Source: an uncultured Actinomycetes bacterium
GTDB taxonomy: Bacteria > Actinomycetota > Actinomycetes > Nanopelagicales > Nanopelagicaceae
DNA: 23,353 nucleotides
Assembly (NCBI GenBank): GCA_903898855.1
Contig: CAIUHB010000045.1
Span: 1 to 23,353, forward strand
Direction: 5' to 3'
Positions 15,362-23,353 of the stretch are shown piece by piece. The notes beneath the pieces were generated by a model. That model did not search any database. It had not been told where the DNA came from and worked only from the letters and a program-made list of their open reading frames with translations. The number at the start of each line of letters is the position of its first letter. Position 1 is the first letter of the stretch. The translations under genes were made by a program, and so were the position numbers.

Positions 15362-15661
15362 ATGAGAAAAAAGATTGCCGGTAAGGCTAAAACAGCACCT
15401 GTGGCGATCACCTCGGTCGGAGCGAGCTTGAGCGAAGATCAGAGCTCGCGCCAACGGCGCTACTTCCTATCGATGATGGTGCGCACGCTCTGCTTTATTT
15501 TGGCAGTCGCACTTCCTAGCCCATATCGCTGGGTTGCTCTCTTTGGCGCAGTAGTGCTCCCCTATATCTCGGTTCTGATTGCAAATGCCGGACGCGAGAG
15601 TATTCATGGAAAGACTAAGTATTTTGCCGCCTTTCACAATCGCAAAGAGTTAGAGTCTTAA
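15362..15661 (+). CDS. DUF3099 family membrane protein
   Basis: This is a small actinobacterial protein of unknown function, 99 aa. The family pattern is clear: a basic N-terminus, ITSVGASLSEDQSSRQRRYF (16-35), then MMVRTLCFILAV, then a proline- and aromatic-rich turn (PSPYRW), then LPYISVLIANAG. Two membrane helices are predicted at about 35-52 and 56-76, with the charged N-terminus probably cytoplasmic. It reads away from fabG and is followed after 2 nt by SURF1, so the two are probably co-translated. No function should be assigned. Confidence 0.85.
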   Translation: MRKKIAGKAKTAPVAITSVGASLSEDQSSRQRRYFLSMMVRTLCFILAVALPSPYRWVALFGAVVLPYISVLIANAGRESIHGKTKYFAAFHNRKELES

Positions 15662-15663
15662 GT

Positions 15664-16416
15664 TTGCTTCGGAAATTTCTCTCGCTCCGGGAGATAGCAA
15701 AATCTCTGCTCGCCCTAGTTCTGGTGGCGCTCTGCCTAATCGCCGGGAATTGGCAATGGAACAAGGGGCAAGCCCTCTCCACGGCAAATGGAATTATTAA
15801 AAGTAATCTTGCCAAGCCTGAGCTAACTGAATCCGACTTACTGGGAATTAATCCAATCTCGGCTCAATGGCGCACCGTCGTACTGCATGGAAGATTTGAT
15901 TCCCATCATCAACTCCTCATTCGAGATCGATATAACAATGGAGTATTTGGCTTCGAAGTCTTGCAGTTATTTAGCAGCGAAACTAATAATTATTGGATCG
16001 ATCGCGGATGGGTGAAGGCTGGCGCAACTGCCAAAACTCCGCCAACAATTCCGCCACTTTCCCAGCAGGCGCAATGGATTAGAGCGCGCATTCGCTCAGA
16101 GGATGTTTCGCGCCAACTCCACGGGAGTTTCTTTGCTATCCCTACTTCAGTCAAGCAGGTGCCCAAACTCCATAAGATTCAAGGCGTTACTGCTGCTCCA
16201 TATTATTTGGATGAACTCAATTCGAATGAAGCGAAAATTAACCCGCCATTGACCGTTATTGCACTGCCAGATCTATCGAATGGGCCGCACTATGCCTACG
16301 CCATTCAGTGGTTTGCCTTTGCGCTCTTAATCCTGATAGCTCGTGGAATGTTATTCCGAGAGACCCATCGATTGTCTTTGGAAGAGATCGAAGTACAGCC
16401 CACCCAAAGCAACTAG
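15664..16416 (+). CDS. SURF1 family protein (cytochrome c oxidase biogenesis)
   Basis: SURF1 proteins assist heme a insertion and assembly of aa3-type cytochrome oxidase in the membrane. At 250 aa, one membrane helix lies near 12-28 (ending GNWQW) and a second near 211-230 after the family motif GPHYAYAIQWFAFAL. The loop between includes VVLHGRFD and the aromatic YWIDRGWV motif (110-117). The only reasonable start is TTG at 15664, 2 nt after the DUF3099 stop, without a ribosome binding site, so coupling is likely. No cox genes are in the window. Its last 66 bp overlap the 3' end of the convergent ABC exporter gene. Confidence 0.87.
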   Translation: MLRKFLSLREIAKSLLALVLVALCLIAGNWQWNKGQALSTANGIIKSNLAKPELTESDLLGINPISAQWRTVVLHGRFDSHHQLLIRDRYNNGVFGFEVLQLFSSETNNYWIDRGWVKAGATAKTPPTIPPLSQQAQWIRARIRSEDVSRQLHGSFFAIPTSVKQVPKLHKIQGVTAAPYYLDELNSNEAKINPPLTVIALPDLSNGPHYAYAIQWFAFALLILIARGMLFRETHRLSLEEIEVQPTQSN

Positions 16417-18219
16417 CTCCTCGTGGCGACCGCGTTCAACTATTACGCCTTTTTCCAGTACCAAGATTTGATCAGCTGAAACAATCGTCGAAAGTCGATG
16501 GGCAATGACGATACTTGTTCTATTGGCTAAAGCTATTTTCAGAGCCTCTTGAACTAACGCTTCATTCTCAGAGTCCAGATGCGCCGTTGCCTCATCCAAG
16601 ATGACAATATCGGGTGCTTTGAGAAGAAGTCTGGCGATAGCAAGACGCTGCTTCTCGCCACCAGAGAGCCTATGTCCGCGTTCACCTACAACAGTCTCTA
16701 AACCGTTAGGTAGTGAGCGAATGAAATCCCCAATTTGCGCCGCATCACATGCAGCTAGCATTTCGTCCTGAGTTGCATCAGCCTTGGCGTAGCGCAAATT
16801 CATCTCTATGCTCTCATGAAACATATGTGAATCTTGCGTCACTACTCCGATTCTTGAACGAAGCTCATCGAGATTCGCATCTCGAACATTTACTCCGTTT
16901 ATCGAAATTGAACCAGAGGTAACGTCATACAGCCTTGGCACTAGCGTAGAAATAGTGCTCTTACCCGCGCCAGATGGTCCGACAATTGCGGTAAGCGTTG
17001 AAGGCGCAACTTCAAATGTGATTCCCTTGAGAGTCTCGCCGCTGATAACGCTCTCTTTTTTAGCCGCGGACTCCAAGGAGGCAAGTGATATTTCCTCCGG
17101 TTTTGGATAGGCGAAGTGAACATCGGAGAAATTTATGGTTGCCGGCGCACGAGGGATGGAGCGCGGGGCGCGGGGATCCTTCACCATTGGTTCGAGGTCG
17201 AGCACTTCAAAGACGCGCTCAAAAGAGACCAAGGCAGTCATCACATCGACGCGAACATTGGATAAGGCAGTTAATGGGCCATACAGTCTGGCTAACAAGG
17301 TGGTAATTGCAAGCAGTGTGCCGATCGAGATCGACTTAGAAATCGCTAAATGACCACCGATTCCATATGCAATTGCAGTTGCCACAGAGGCTAGGGTGGT
17401 GAAAGCAATAAAGAAGGTGCGATTGAGTAGTGCCATCTTGATTCCCATATCGGCCACTCGCCGTGCGCGAGAGGAGAAGAGCTTCCCTTCGCTCTTGTTG
17501 TCACCGTATAAGTTGACTAAAAGCGCTCCAGAGACATTGAAACGTTCGGTCATTGTTGAAGACATCTCGGCGTTGAGCTGCATCGACTCACGCGTATAGG
17601 CGGCCAGCCTTCGACCAAGCCACTTAGTCGGAATAATAAAAACCGGGAGCAAAATAAGGGAAATGATCGTAATCTGCCAGGAGAGAAAGAGCATCGCTCC
17701 GGCTACCAGGATTAAGGTCAGTACATTGCTGACCAAGCCCGATAGCGTTGAAGTGAATGCCTGCTGCGCGCCAATCACATCGGAATTAATACGAGAGATG
17801 AGCGCACCAGTTTGGGTGCGAGTGAAGAAGGCTATGGATTGACGCTGAACGTGAGAGAAGACCTGAGTCCTCAGCTCGTAAATCAGCCCCTCGCCAATTC
17901 GACTAGAGAGCAGACGGGTGAGCAGCGAGACCGCGGCATCCAAGATGGCGATACCTGCCACAAGAGCAGAGAGCGCAGTTACTACTGAACCTTTTCCAGG
18001 AACTACGCCTTGGTCAATCAATCGCTTAAGAATTAAAGGTGAGGTGATTACCAGGATTGAATCCAGGATGACAAAGGCAATAAAAATGGTTAAATCTTTT
18101 TTAAAGGGAGCGGCGAAACCAAGAATGCGCTTAAAAGTTCCAGCCTTTAACTTCTGATTCTTTACAGATTGGTCAGCAGTTAACGTTTGCATGGCCCGCC
18201 AAGTGGCGTGCATCGACAT
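16351..18219 (-). CDS. ABC exporter, fused membrane and ATPase half-transporter
   Basis: This is a 622-aa type IV (MsbA/LmrA-like) exporter half that should work as a dimer in the cytoplasmic membrane. The membrane domain (about 30-340) has six helices. The ATPase domain (about 360-620) has Walker A GPSGAGKST (414-422), Q-loop VTQDS (460-464), signature LSGGE (518-522), Walker B IVILDE (538-543) and H-loop His574. A ~20-residue insert follows the A-loop tyrosine (371). The ATG at 18219 has a strong AAGGAG 5 nt upstream. It sits 9 nt behind sufT, so it is probably the last gene of the suf operon. The substrate is unknown; a link to Fe-S or thiol export (Atm1-like) is only a hypothesis. Confidence 0.92.
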   Translation of the reverse strand: MSMHATWRAMQTLTADQSVKNQKLKAGTFKRILGFAAPFKKDLTIFIAFVILDSILVITSPLILKRLIDQGVVPGKGSVVTALSALVAGIAILDAAVSLLTRLLSSRIGEGLIYELRTQVFSHVQRQSIAFFTRTQTGALISRINSDVIGAQQAFTSTLSGLVSNVLTLILVAGAMLFLSWQITIISLILLPVFIIPTKWLGRRLAAYTRESMQLNAEMSSTMTERFNVSGALLVNLYGDNKSEGKLFSSRARRVADMGIKMALLNRTFFIAFTTLASVATAIAYGIGGHLAISKSISIGTLLAITTLLARLYGPLTALSNVRVDVMTALVSFERVFEVLDLEPMVKDPRAPRSIPRAPATINFSDVHFAYPKPEEISLASLESAAKKESVISGETLKGITFEVAPSTLTAIVGPSGAGKSTISTLVPRLYDVTSGSISINGVNVRDANLDELRSRIGVVTQDSHMFHESIEMNLRYAKADATQDEMLAACDAAQIGDFIRSLPNGLETVVGERGHRLSGGEKQRLAIARLLLKAPDIVILDEATAHLDSENEALVQEALKIALANRTSIVIAHRLSTIVSADQILVLEKGVIVERGRHEELVALGGLYFDLFQRQSMGLSE

Positions 18220-18228
18220 AAAGACTCC

Positions 18229-18540
18229 TTAGACGGTGAAACCGATAGCGCGCAACTGCTCGCGACCATCATCGGTAATCTTGTTTGGACCCCATGGTGG
18301 CATCCACACCCAGTTAATTTTCACATCGCTGGTGATATCTGCAAGGACAGAACGGGTCTGATCTTCAATAACATCTTGGAGCGGACAGGCTGCTGAGGTC
18401 AAGGTCATATCTAGCGTTGCTATGCCGTCATCAAGGCGCATGTCATAGACCAGTCCTAAATCAATGACATTAATTCCGAGCTCGGGATCAATCACATCCT
18501 TCATTGCCTCAGTCACATCATCTAACGTTGTCTCTGCCAT
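18229..18540 (-). CDS. sufT: SufT-like Fe-S assembly protein (DUF59/MIP18)
   Basis: This is a 103-aa MIP18/DUF59-family protein, a class involved in maturing Fe-S proteins. The family pattern is VIDPELGINVIDLGLVYD (16-33), and Cys52 in the TSAACPL segment is the conserved cysteine of the family. An AGGAGA ribosome binding site lies just upstream. It follows sufU by 8 nt, the usual actinobacterial sufS-sufU-sufT order. It could also be annotated as a PaaD-like protein, but the context favours SufT. Confidence 0.9.
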   Translation of the reverse strand: MAETTLDDVTEAMKDVIDPELGINVIDLGLVYDMRLDDGIATLDMTLTSAACPLQDVIEDQTRSVLADITSDVKINWVWMPPWGPNKITDDGREQLRAIGFTV

Positions 18541-18548
18541 ATTCTCTC

Positions 18549-18992
18549 CTATTTACCTTCCGCTACAGCCTGCATGACTGCATCTTTAAAAGCCATCCAA
18601 CCGAGCAGCGCACACTTGATGCGTGCGGGAAACTTCGACACTCCTGCTAAGGCTACGCCATCCTCGAGCAAATCTTCATCTCCAGTTTGGGTACCTTTGC
18701 TCTGCATTAATTCTGTGAAGCTATCTAGTGCAACAAAAGCATCATCGATACTTTTACCAATGACCAAATCACTCATGATGGAGGTGCTCGCCTGAGAGAT
18801 TGAACACCCAACCCCCTCCCAGCCAAGGTCAACAATCTTGCCATCTTCAATAATCAGGTTGAGGTCGATCTCATCGCCACACGATGGATTAACGTGATGA
18901 ACTTGCTTGGAAAACTGTGGCAGTAATTTTTTATGCTGCGGCTTCTTGTAGTGATCAAGAATTACCTCTTGATAAAGCGAATCTAATTCCAT
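18549..18992 (-). CDS. sufU: Fe-S assembly sulfurtransferase SufU
   Basis: SufU is an IscU-fold zinc protein that accepts persulfide sulfur from SufS and passes it on to the SufBCD scaffold. At 147 aa the zinc ligands are present: Cys38 and Asp40 (PSCGDEID), Cys63 (GVGCSIS) and Cys127 (RIKCALLGW). The spacer segment around 85-120, typical of SufU rather than IscU, is present. It follows sufS by 2 nt. Confidence 0.94.
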   Translation of the reverse strand: MELDSLYQEVILDHYKKPQHKKLLPQFSKQVHHVNPSCGDEIDLNLIIEDGKIVDLGWEGVGCSISQASTSIMSDLVIGKSIDDAFVALDSFTELMQSKGTQTGDEDLLEDGVALAGVSKFPARIKCALLGWMAFKDAVMQAVAEGK

Positions 18993-18994
18993 GG

Positions 18995-20254
18995 CTATAC
19001 CTGAAAATATTTCTGAGCTTGTTGGATGCCATCGATTAAAATATCAATATCGTTAAAGTCGTTATAGAGATAGAAAGAAGCTCTAGTTGTTCCGACTACT
19101 CCTAATTTGCGCATAAGCGGCCAGGCACAATGATGACCGGTGCGTACAGCAATGCCGTATTGGTCGAGCACTTGGCCGGCATCATGTGGATGTACTCCTT
19201 CAATGGCAAAGGAGATCACTCCCCCACGCATTTCTATCTCCTTAGGCCCGATGACCGAAACTCGTTCTAGCTCGGCAAATTTATTGAGCGCGTATTGAGT
19301 GAGCGCTTGCTCGTGAAGTTCTACCTGTTCCATTCCGATTGCAGTCAGGTAATCAAGAGCGGCAGCAAGACCAACAGCCTGTGCCATATTGGGTACACCG
19401 GCCTCGAATTTGCGAGGCGCCTCTGCCCAGGTTGCTTCGGTCATCGTGACAGTGGAAATCATCGACCCGCCGTGAAGAAATGGCTCCATCTCATTGAGAA
19501 GTTCATTGCGGCCCCAGAGCACACCAACGCCAGTTGGGCCGAGGGCTTTATGACCTGAAAATGCAAGGTAATCGATATCGAGAGCTTTCACGTTTATCTC
19601 AAAGTGCGGAACTGATTGGCATGCATCTAAAACAAATACTGCACCAACCTCATGAGTTCGTTTAACCAGACCGGCTAGTGGATTAATTGTTCCCAAAACA
19701 TTTGATTGATGAGTAATTGCCACAACCTTGGTCTGACTATTAATGGTGGAATCGATTGCGGTTAGATCTAGTCGACCATCGTCAGTGACTGGAAACCAAG
19801 CCAGCTCGGCGCCAGTCCGCTTTGCTAACTGCTGCCATGGAATCAAATTTGCGTGGTGCTCCATCTCGCTGACCACAATTCGATCACCAGGGCCTAATGC
19901 AAACCTAGAACCTTTGGGGCTATTTCCAAATGAATAAGCTAATAAATTTAAACTCTCGGTCGCGCTCTTTGTGAAAACGATTTCATCCTCGTGCGCGCCA
20001 AGAAAATGGGCGACGGTATGACGCGCACCTTCGTAGGCAGCGTTTGCCTCTTCAGCTAGGAGATGTGAACCTCGATGAACCGCAGCATTGTGGTTTTCAT
20101 AGAAATCGCGTTCAGCATCTAGTACCTGCCTTGGTTTTTGGCTTGTTGCTCCGCTATCTAGATAGACCAAACGGTGATCCCCGCGCATGACTTTGGAGAA
20201 GATCGGAAAATCTTTCCTAATCTCCAAAACATTGAGCGGGGATTGAATATTCAT
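18995..20254 (-). CDS. sufS: cysteine desulfurase SufS
   Basis: SufS is a PLP enzyme that takes sulfur from cysteine for Fe-S clusters. It has 419 aa and is a group II desulfurase. Lys236 in SGHKALGP binds PLP, Asp210 and Gln213 (LDACQS) hold the cofactor ring, and Cys376 in RTGHHCAWP is the persulfide carrier on the short loop that needs SufU as acceptor. The start overlaps sufC by 4 nt (ATGA). Confidence 0.95.
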   Translation of the reverse strand: MNIQSPLNVLEIRKDFPIFSKVMRGDHRLVYLDSGATSQKPRQVLDAERDFYENHNAAVHRGSHLLAEEANAAYEGARHTVAHFLGAHEDEIVFTKSATESLNLLAYSFGNSPKGSRFALGPGDRIVVSEMEHHANLIPWQQLAKRTGAELAWFPVTDDGRLDLTAIDSTINSQTKVVAITHQSNVLGTINPLAGLVKRTHEVGAVFVLDACQSVPHFEINVKALDIDYLAFSGHKALGPTGVGVLWGRNELLNEMEPFLHGGSMISTVTMTEATWAEAPRKFEAGVPNMAQAVGLAAALDYLTAIGMEQVELHEQALTQYALNKFAELERVSVIGPKEIEMRGGVISFAIEGVHPHDAGQVLDQYGIAVRTGHHCAWPLMRKLGVVGTTRASFYLYNDFNDIDILIDGIQQAQKYFQV

Positions 20255-21006
20255 TGGTTGGTGATGTACTCCGCGTAGCCATTTTCTTCAAGCTTGTCAG
20301 CCAACTCTGGGCCACCCTCTTCCACAATTCGACCAGCAGCGAAGACGTGAACAAAATCTGGCTTGATGTAACGCAAAATACGGGTGTAGTGAGTGATCAA
20401 CATAATTCCCAAATCAGAGTTGCTCTTGACCCGGTTAACGCCCTCAGAGACAATCTTGAGCGCATCAACATCTAGACCTGAGTCGGTCTCATCGAGAATG
20501 GCGAATTTCGGCTTTAAAAGTTCGAGCTGAAGAATTTCGTGACGCTTCTTCTCGCCGCCAGAGAAACCTTCATTAACACTTCGCTCGGCAAAAGCTGGAT
20601 CCATGCTCAAAGCAGACATCGCCTCTTTTACCTCTCCCACCCAAGTACGAACTTTTGGTGCCTCGCCTCGAATTGCTGTTGCTGCAGTGCGCAAGAAGTT
20701 AGTGACTGATACGCCCGGAACTTCAACTGGATACTGCATAGCAAGAAATAGACCGGCTTTAGCTCGCTCATCCACGCTCATGGCAAGTACATCGGCGCCA
20801 TCTAGCGTGACTGAACCACCAGTGATTGTGTACTTCGGATGGCCCGCAATTGAATAGGCCAGCGTCGACTTACCAGAACCATTTGGCCCCATGATTGCGT
20901 GAGTCTCCCCAGACTTAAGAGTGAGATCTACGCCGCGAAGAATTTCGGTAAAGCCAGCTTCGGTTGCAACCGATACCTGAAGGTTTTTAATCTCTAATGT
21001 GCTCAT
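20251..21006 (-). CDS. sufC: Fe-S assembly ATPase SufC
   Basis: SufC is the soluble ABC-type ATPase of the SufBC2D scaffold. In its 251 aa, Walker A is GPNGSGKST (40-48), the Q-loop is at Gln91, the signature is FSGGEKKR (148-155) and Walker B is FAILDETDSGLD (168-179), the SufC-type variant; the H-loop is His206. An AAGGAA ribosome binding site precedes it, 2 nt after the Rieske gene. It has no membrane domain, unlike the exporter at the end of the operon. Confidence 0.96.
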   Translation of the reverse strand: MSTLEIKNLQVSVATEAGFTEILRGVDLTLKSGETHAIMGPNGSGKSTLAYSIAGHPKYTITGGSVTLDGADVLAMSVDERAKAGLFLAMQYPVEVPGVSVTNFLRTAATAIRGEAPKVRTWVGEVKEAMSALSMDPAFAERSVNEGFSGGEKKRHEILQLELLKPKFAILDETDSGLDVDALKIVSEGVNRVKSNSDLGIMLITHYTRILRYIKPDFVHVFAAGRIVEEGGPELADKLEENGYAEYITNQ

Positions 21007-21008
21007 CG

Positions 21009-21311
21009 TTATTCCTTTTCCGCGATTGTGATCGAATCCCCGTCACGCTGGACTGAGAAAGTTTGCAGTGGTTGTGTAGCAGGCAAAGAGAGTGCTTCGC
21101 CTGTGCGTAGATCAAATTCAGCCCCATGAAGCCAGCACTCAATTTTGTGGTCTGTGACAGCGCCTTCGGAGAGCGAAGCATCCGAGTGGGAGCAGGTATC
21201 AGCTACCGCAAATACCTCATCGCCAACTCGAGCAACGCAGACAGCAACGCCATTAACCTCAACTCTGGCTGCCTTGCCTGGCTTTAAATCATTAATAGAG
21301 AGAGTCGTCAT
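21009..21311 (-). CDS. Rieske-type [2Fe-2S] ferredoxin in the suf operon
   Basis: This is a small 100-aa soluble Rieske domain. Cys40-x-His42 and Cys59-x2-His62 (CSH and CWLHG) are the complete [2Fe-2S] ligand set. It resembles dioxygenase ferredoxin subunits, and automatic annotation often calls it that. Its place between sufD and sufC, with no gap after sufD, points to a role in Fe-S cluster assembly or electron supply, as in other actinobacterial suf operons. The precise job is not established. Confidence 0.93.
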   Translation of the reverse strand: MTTLSINDLKPGKAARVEVNGVAVCVARVGDEVFAVADTCSHSDASLSEGAVTDHKIECWLHGAEFDLRTGEALSLPATQPLQTFSVQRDGDSITIAEKE

Positions 21312-22388
21312 TTACTTACCCACCTTCTCAAGTTCGAGGTCGATGCGCGCCATAATTCGCTCTTCTACATCCTCAACCTTGATGAGAGAGACGATCTCAG
21401 AGAAGAATCCGCGTATAACTAACTTGCGGGCAATATCTGCTGGTATTCCGCGCGACTCCAAGTAGAAGAGCTGTTCATCGTCAAAGCGACCAGTCGTGCT
21501 CGCATGCCCGGCTCCGACAATCTCGCCAGTCTCAATCTCTAGATTTGGAACCGAATCAGCTCGTGCGCCATCTGAGAGCAGCAGATTGCGGTTGAGTTCA
21601 TACGTATCAGTTCCCTCGGCCTGCGCTCTAATGTAAACATCACCTATCCATACAGTGCGTGCCTTATCGCCAGCGAGGGCGCCTTTGTAGTTGACGCGAC
21701 TCTTGGCATTTGGAATGTTGTGGTCAACGTGAATTCGATGTTCTAGATGTTGTCCATCGGTTGCAAAGTAGACACCAGACAAATCCGCGCTGGAACCTGG
21801 ACCGGAATATTCAACGGTTGGAAGCAGACGAACTAACGAGCCTCCAATTGTTACCACCGTGGAGGTAAAGGTCGCATCTTTTCCGATGATCGCATGATGG
21901 CGCCCCAAATGAACTGCCTGTGAATCCCAATCTTGAATCGAGATGAAATGGAGTGCAGAACCTGGCTCCAACACGAACTCAATCTCTTCGGCAAGGAGGG
22001 CTGAACCGGAGTTTTGAATTAAAAGCTTTGCATGGGCGTTAGCTCCGACTTTCACCAACAAGCGAGAGGCTTGTGGTGCGCCGGTTAATCCAGTGCGCGT
22101 CAGGATGATGGGTTCGGAGCTCTCATAATTCTTAGCCACCTCTAGTACTTGGCTTTGGGAGATCGCAGCTCGTGCACGAAGCGTGGCTGAATCTGAGCTC
22201 TGCGAGACTGGCTCTGAACTTTGCGTACTAAGTGAGACACCAACGATTGATCCAGTTAGCGCAAAGGACTCAACTGGTGAAAGTGTGACTTGAGCATCGA
22301 GCAGGCCGCCCAGGCGATTGAGTGGAGTAAATCGCCAAGCCTCTTCGCGGCCGGAAGGCGCGAGGTAATTGGTAGTAAGTGTGCTCAT
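21312..22388 (-). CDS. sufD: Fe-S assembly scaffold protein SufD
   Basis: SufD pairs with SufB and binds SufC in the scaffold complex. Its 358 aa form a right-handed beta-helix protein with an alpha-helical N-terminus (SGREEAWRFTPL, 12-23) and the conserved C-terminal segment HASTTGRFDDEQLFYLESRG that precedes the SufC-binding helix. Its ATG overlaps the sufB stop by one base (TAATG), so SufB and SufD production should be coupled. Confidence 0.94.
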   Translation of the reverse strand: MSTLTTNYLAPSGREEAWRFTPLNRLGGLLDAQVTLSPVESFALTGSIVGVSLSTQSSEPVSQSSDSATLRARAAISQSQVLEVAKNYESSEPIILTRTGLTGAPQASRLLVKVGANAHAKLLIQNSGSALLAEEIEFVLEPGSALHFISIQDWDSQAVHLGRHHAIIGKDATFTSTVVTIGGSLVRLLPTVEYSGPGSSADLSGVYFATDGQHLEHRIHVDHNIPNAKSRVNYKGALAGDKARTVWIGDVYIRAQAEGTDTYELNRNLLLSDGARADSVPNLEIETGEIVGAGHASTTGRFDDEQLFYLESRGIPADIARKLVIRGFFSEIVSLIKVEDVEERIMARIDLELEKVGK

Positions 22389-23353
22389 TAACCAACTGCC
22401 CCTTCCATCTGCAATTCGATGAGACGGTTGAGCTCAAGTGCGTACTCCATCGGCAACTCGCGAGCGATTGGCTCAATGAATCCACGGACAATCATCGCCA
22501 TCGCTTCATCTTCGGTAAGGCCGCGGGACATGAGATAGAAGAGCTGATCATCTGAAATCTTGGAGACAGTTGCTTCGTGACCCATAGATACATCATCTTC
22601 GCGAATATCTACATATGGGTAGGTATCGGAACGAGAGATGGTGTCAACAAGGAGCGCATCGCACTTCACGGTCGACTTGGAATGGTGCGCACCCTCTTGG
22701 ATCTGCACCAAGCCGCGGTAGCTTGTACGGCCGCCGCCCCGCGCTACCGATTTCGAGATGATTGTTGAAGATGTATATGGCGCAGCATGAACCATCTTGG
22801 AACCAGCATCTTGATGTTGTCCAGCGCCAGCAAATGCAATTGAAAGTGTCTCGCCCTTTGCATGTGGCCCCATCAAAAATACCGCTGGATATTTCATGGT
22901 GACTTTGGAGCCGATGTTTCCATCGATCCACTCCATAGTTGCTCCCTCTTCGCAGGTCGCGCGCTTTGTTACCAAGTTATATACGTTGTTCGACCAGTTT
23001 TGAATCGTGGTGTAACGAACACGTGCATTCTTCTTCACGATAATTTCAACAACCGCAGAGTGGAGTGAGTCCGAGGAGTAGATCGGAGCTGTGCAGCCTT
23101 CGACATAGTGAATGTATGAGCCCTCATCAGCAATGATTAGTGTGCGCTCGAACTGGCCCATATTCTCGGTATTAATACGGAAATATGCCTGAAGTGGAAT
23201 ATCAACGTGGATGCCCTTTGGTACGTAGATAAACGAGCCACCGGACCATACTGAAGTGTTGAGTGCGGCAAATTTATTGTCGCCAACTGGAATTACGGTT
23301 CCGAAATACTCTTTGAATAGTTCTGGGTATTCGCGTAGACCGGTATCGGTATC
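22388..23353 (-). CDS. sufB: Fe-S assembly scaffold protein SufB (N-terminus outside window)
   Basis: SufB is the main scaffold on which Fe-S clusters are built. The frame is open to the right edge and gives the C-terminal 321 residues of a protein usually about 470 aa. The first visible residues read [20 protein letters not shown]. An internal ATG at 23161 is not the start, because the conserved [12 protein letters not shown] precedes it. The beta-helix core is intact: YVEGCTAP, then [20 protein letters not shown]; the conserved end [21 protein letters not shown] includes the SufC-contacting region. The promoter and any sufR regulator lie beyond the window. Confidence 0.96.
   Translation of the reverse strand, partial: DTDTGLREYPELFKEYFGTVIPVGDNKFAALNTSVWSGGSFIYVPKGIHVDIPLQAYFRINTENMGQFERTLIIADEGSYIHYVEGCTAPIYSSDSLHSAVVEIIVKKNARVRYTTIQNWSNNVYNLVTKRATCEEGATMEWIDGNIGSKVTMKYPAVFLMGPHAKGETLSIAFAGAGQHQDAGSKMVHAAPYTSSTIISKSVARGGGRTSYRGLVQIQEGAHHSKSTVKCDALLVDTISRSDTYPYVDIREDDVSMGHEATVSKISDDQLFYLMSRGLTEDEAMAMIVRGFIEPIARELPMEYALELNRLIELQMEGAVG

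Noticed and set aside
22388..23161. A 257-residue sufB starting at ATG 23161
   Set aside because: The frame stays open to the window edge and the upstream residues match SufB ([12 protein letters not shown]), so the ATG is internal.
1..23353. Mobile elements, CRISPR arrays, phage genes or toxin-antitoxin pairs
   Set aside because: No transposase, direct-repeat array, integrase or similar coding signal was seen; almost all DNA is taken up by core genes.

Overview
The window is a compact run of core genes from an actinobacterium. The evidence is the actinobacterial order infC-rpmI-rplT-tsnR-pheS-pheT-argCJBD-argR-argH-tyrS, the mabA/inhA-like fabG-fabI pair, a DUF3099 gene, and sufB-sufD-Rieske-sufC-sufS-sufU-sufT. 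Base composition is moderate, intergenic gaps are tiny, and most operon genes overlap by 1-8 bases. This suggests a streamlined, lower-GC actinobacterium such as freshwater Nanopelagicales (acI). That placement is inference; the 16S fragment is too short for me to name a genus.

Layout from left to right; almost everything is transcribed leftward (minus strand). Positions 1-110 are the 5' end of a 16S rRNA gene. Positions 111-690 hold no gene: they carry the rRNA leader with its conserved boxA-region element, two tandem sigma70-type promoters, and hairpins behind tyrS. Positions 691-8039 are argC-argJ-argB-argD-argR-argH-tyrS, with a double ARG box and a leaderless promoter before argC. argF and argG are missing from their usual places. 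Positions 8103-11578 are pheS-pheT with their own leaderless promoter. Positions 11616-13562 are infC-rpmI-rplT-tsnR; infC starts at a rare ATC codon behind a structured leader (13563-13784). Positions 13785-15280 are fabG-fabI. A divergent plus-strand pair, DUF3099 and SURF1 (15362-16416), ends tail-to-tail in an overlap with a minus-strand ABC exporter. That exporter is the last gene of a suf operon (sufB-sufD-Rieske-sufC-sufS-sufU-sufT-ABC), which runs off the right edge inside sufB.

The modules cover translation (TyrRS, PheRS, IF3, L35, L20, an RNA methylase), arginine synthesis with its ArgR repressor, type II fatty-acid synthesis, Fe-S cluster assembly, and one membrane/cytochrome-oxidase-associated pair. 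I see no mobile element, CRISPR array, phage gene or tRNA. I do not see a wholly new system. The points most worth a second look are: a uniform leaderless promoter pattern (TANNNT exactly 6 nt before ATG at four of four operon heads with a non-coding upstream gap, setting infC aside); the two-box ArgR operator; the infC leader that could hide its own ribosome binding site; an arginine operon lacking argF/argG with odd ArgB and ArgD proteins; and an ABC exporter attached to the suf operon.
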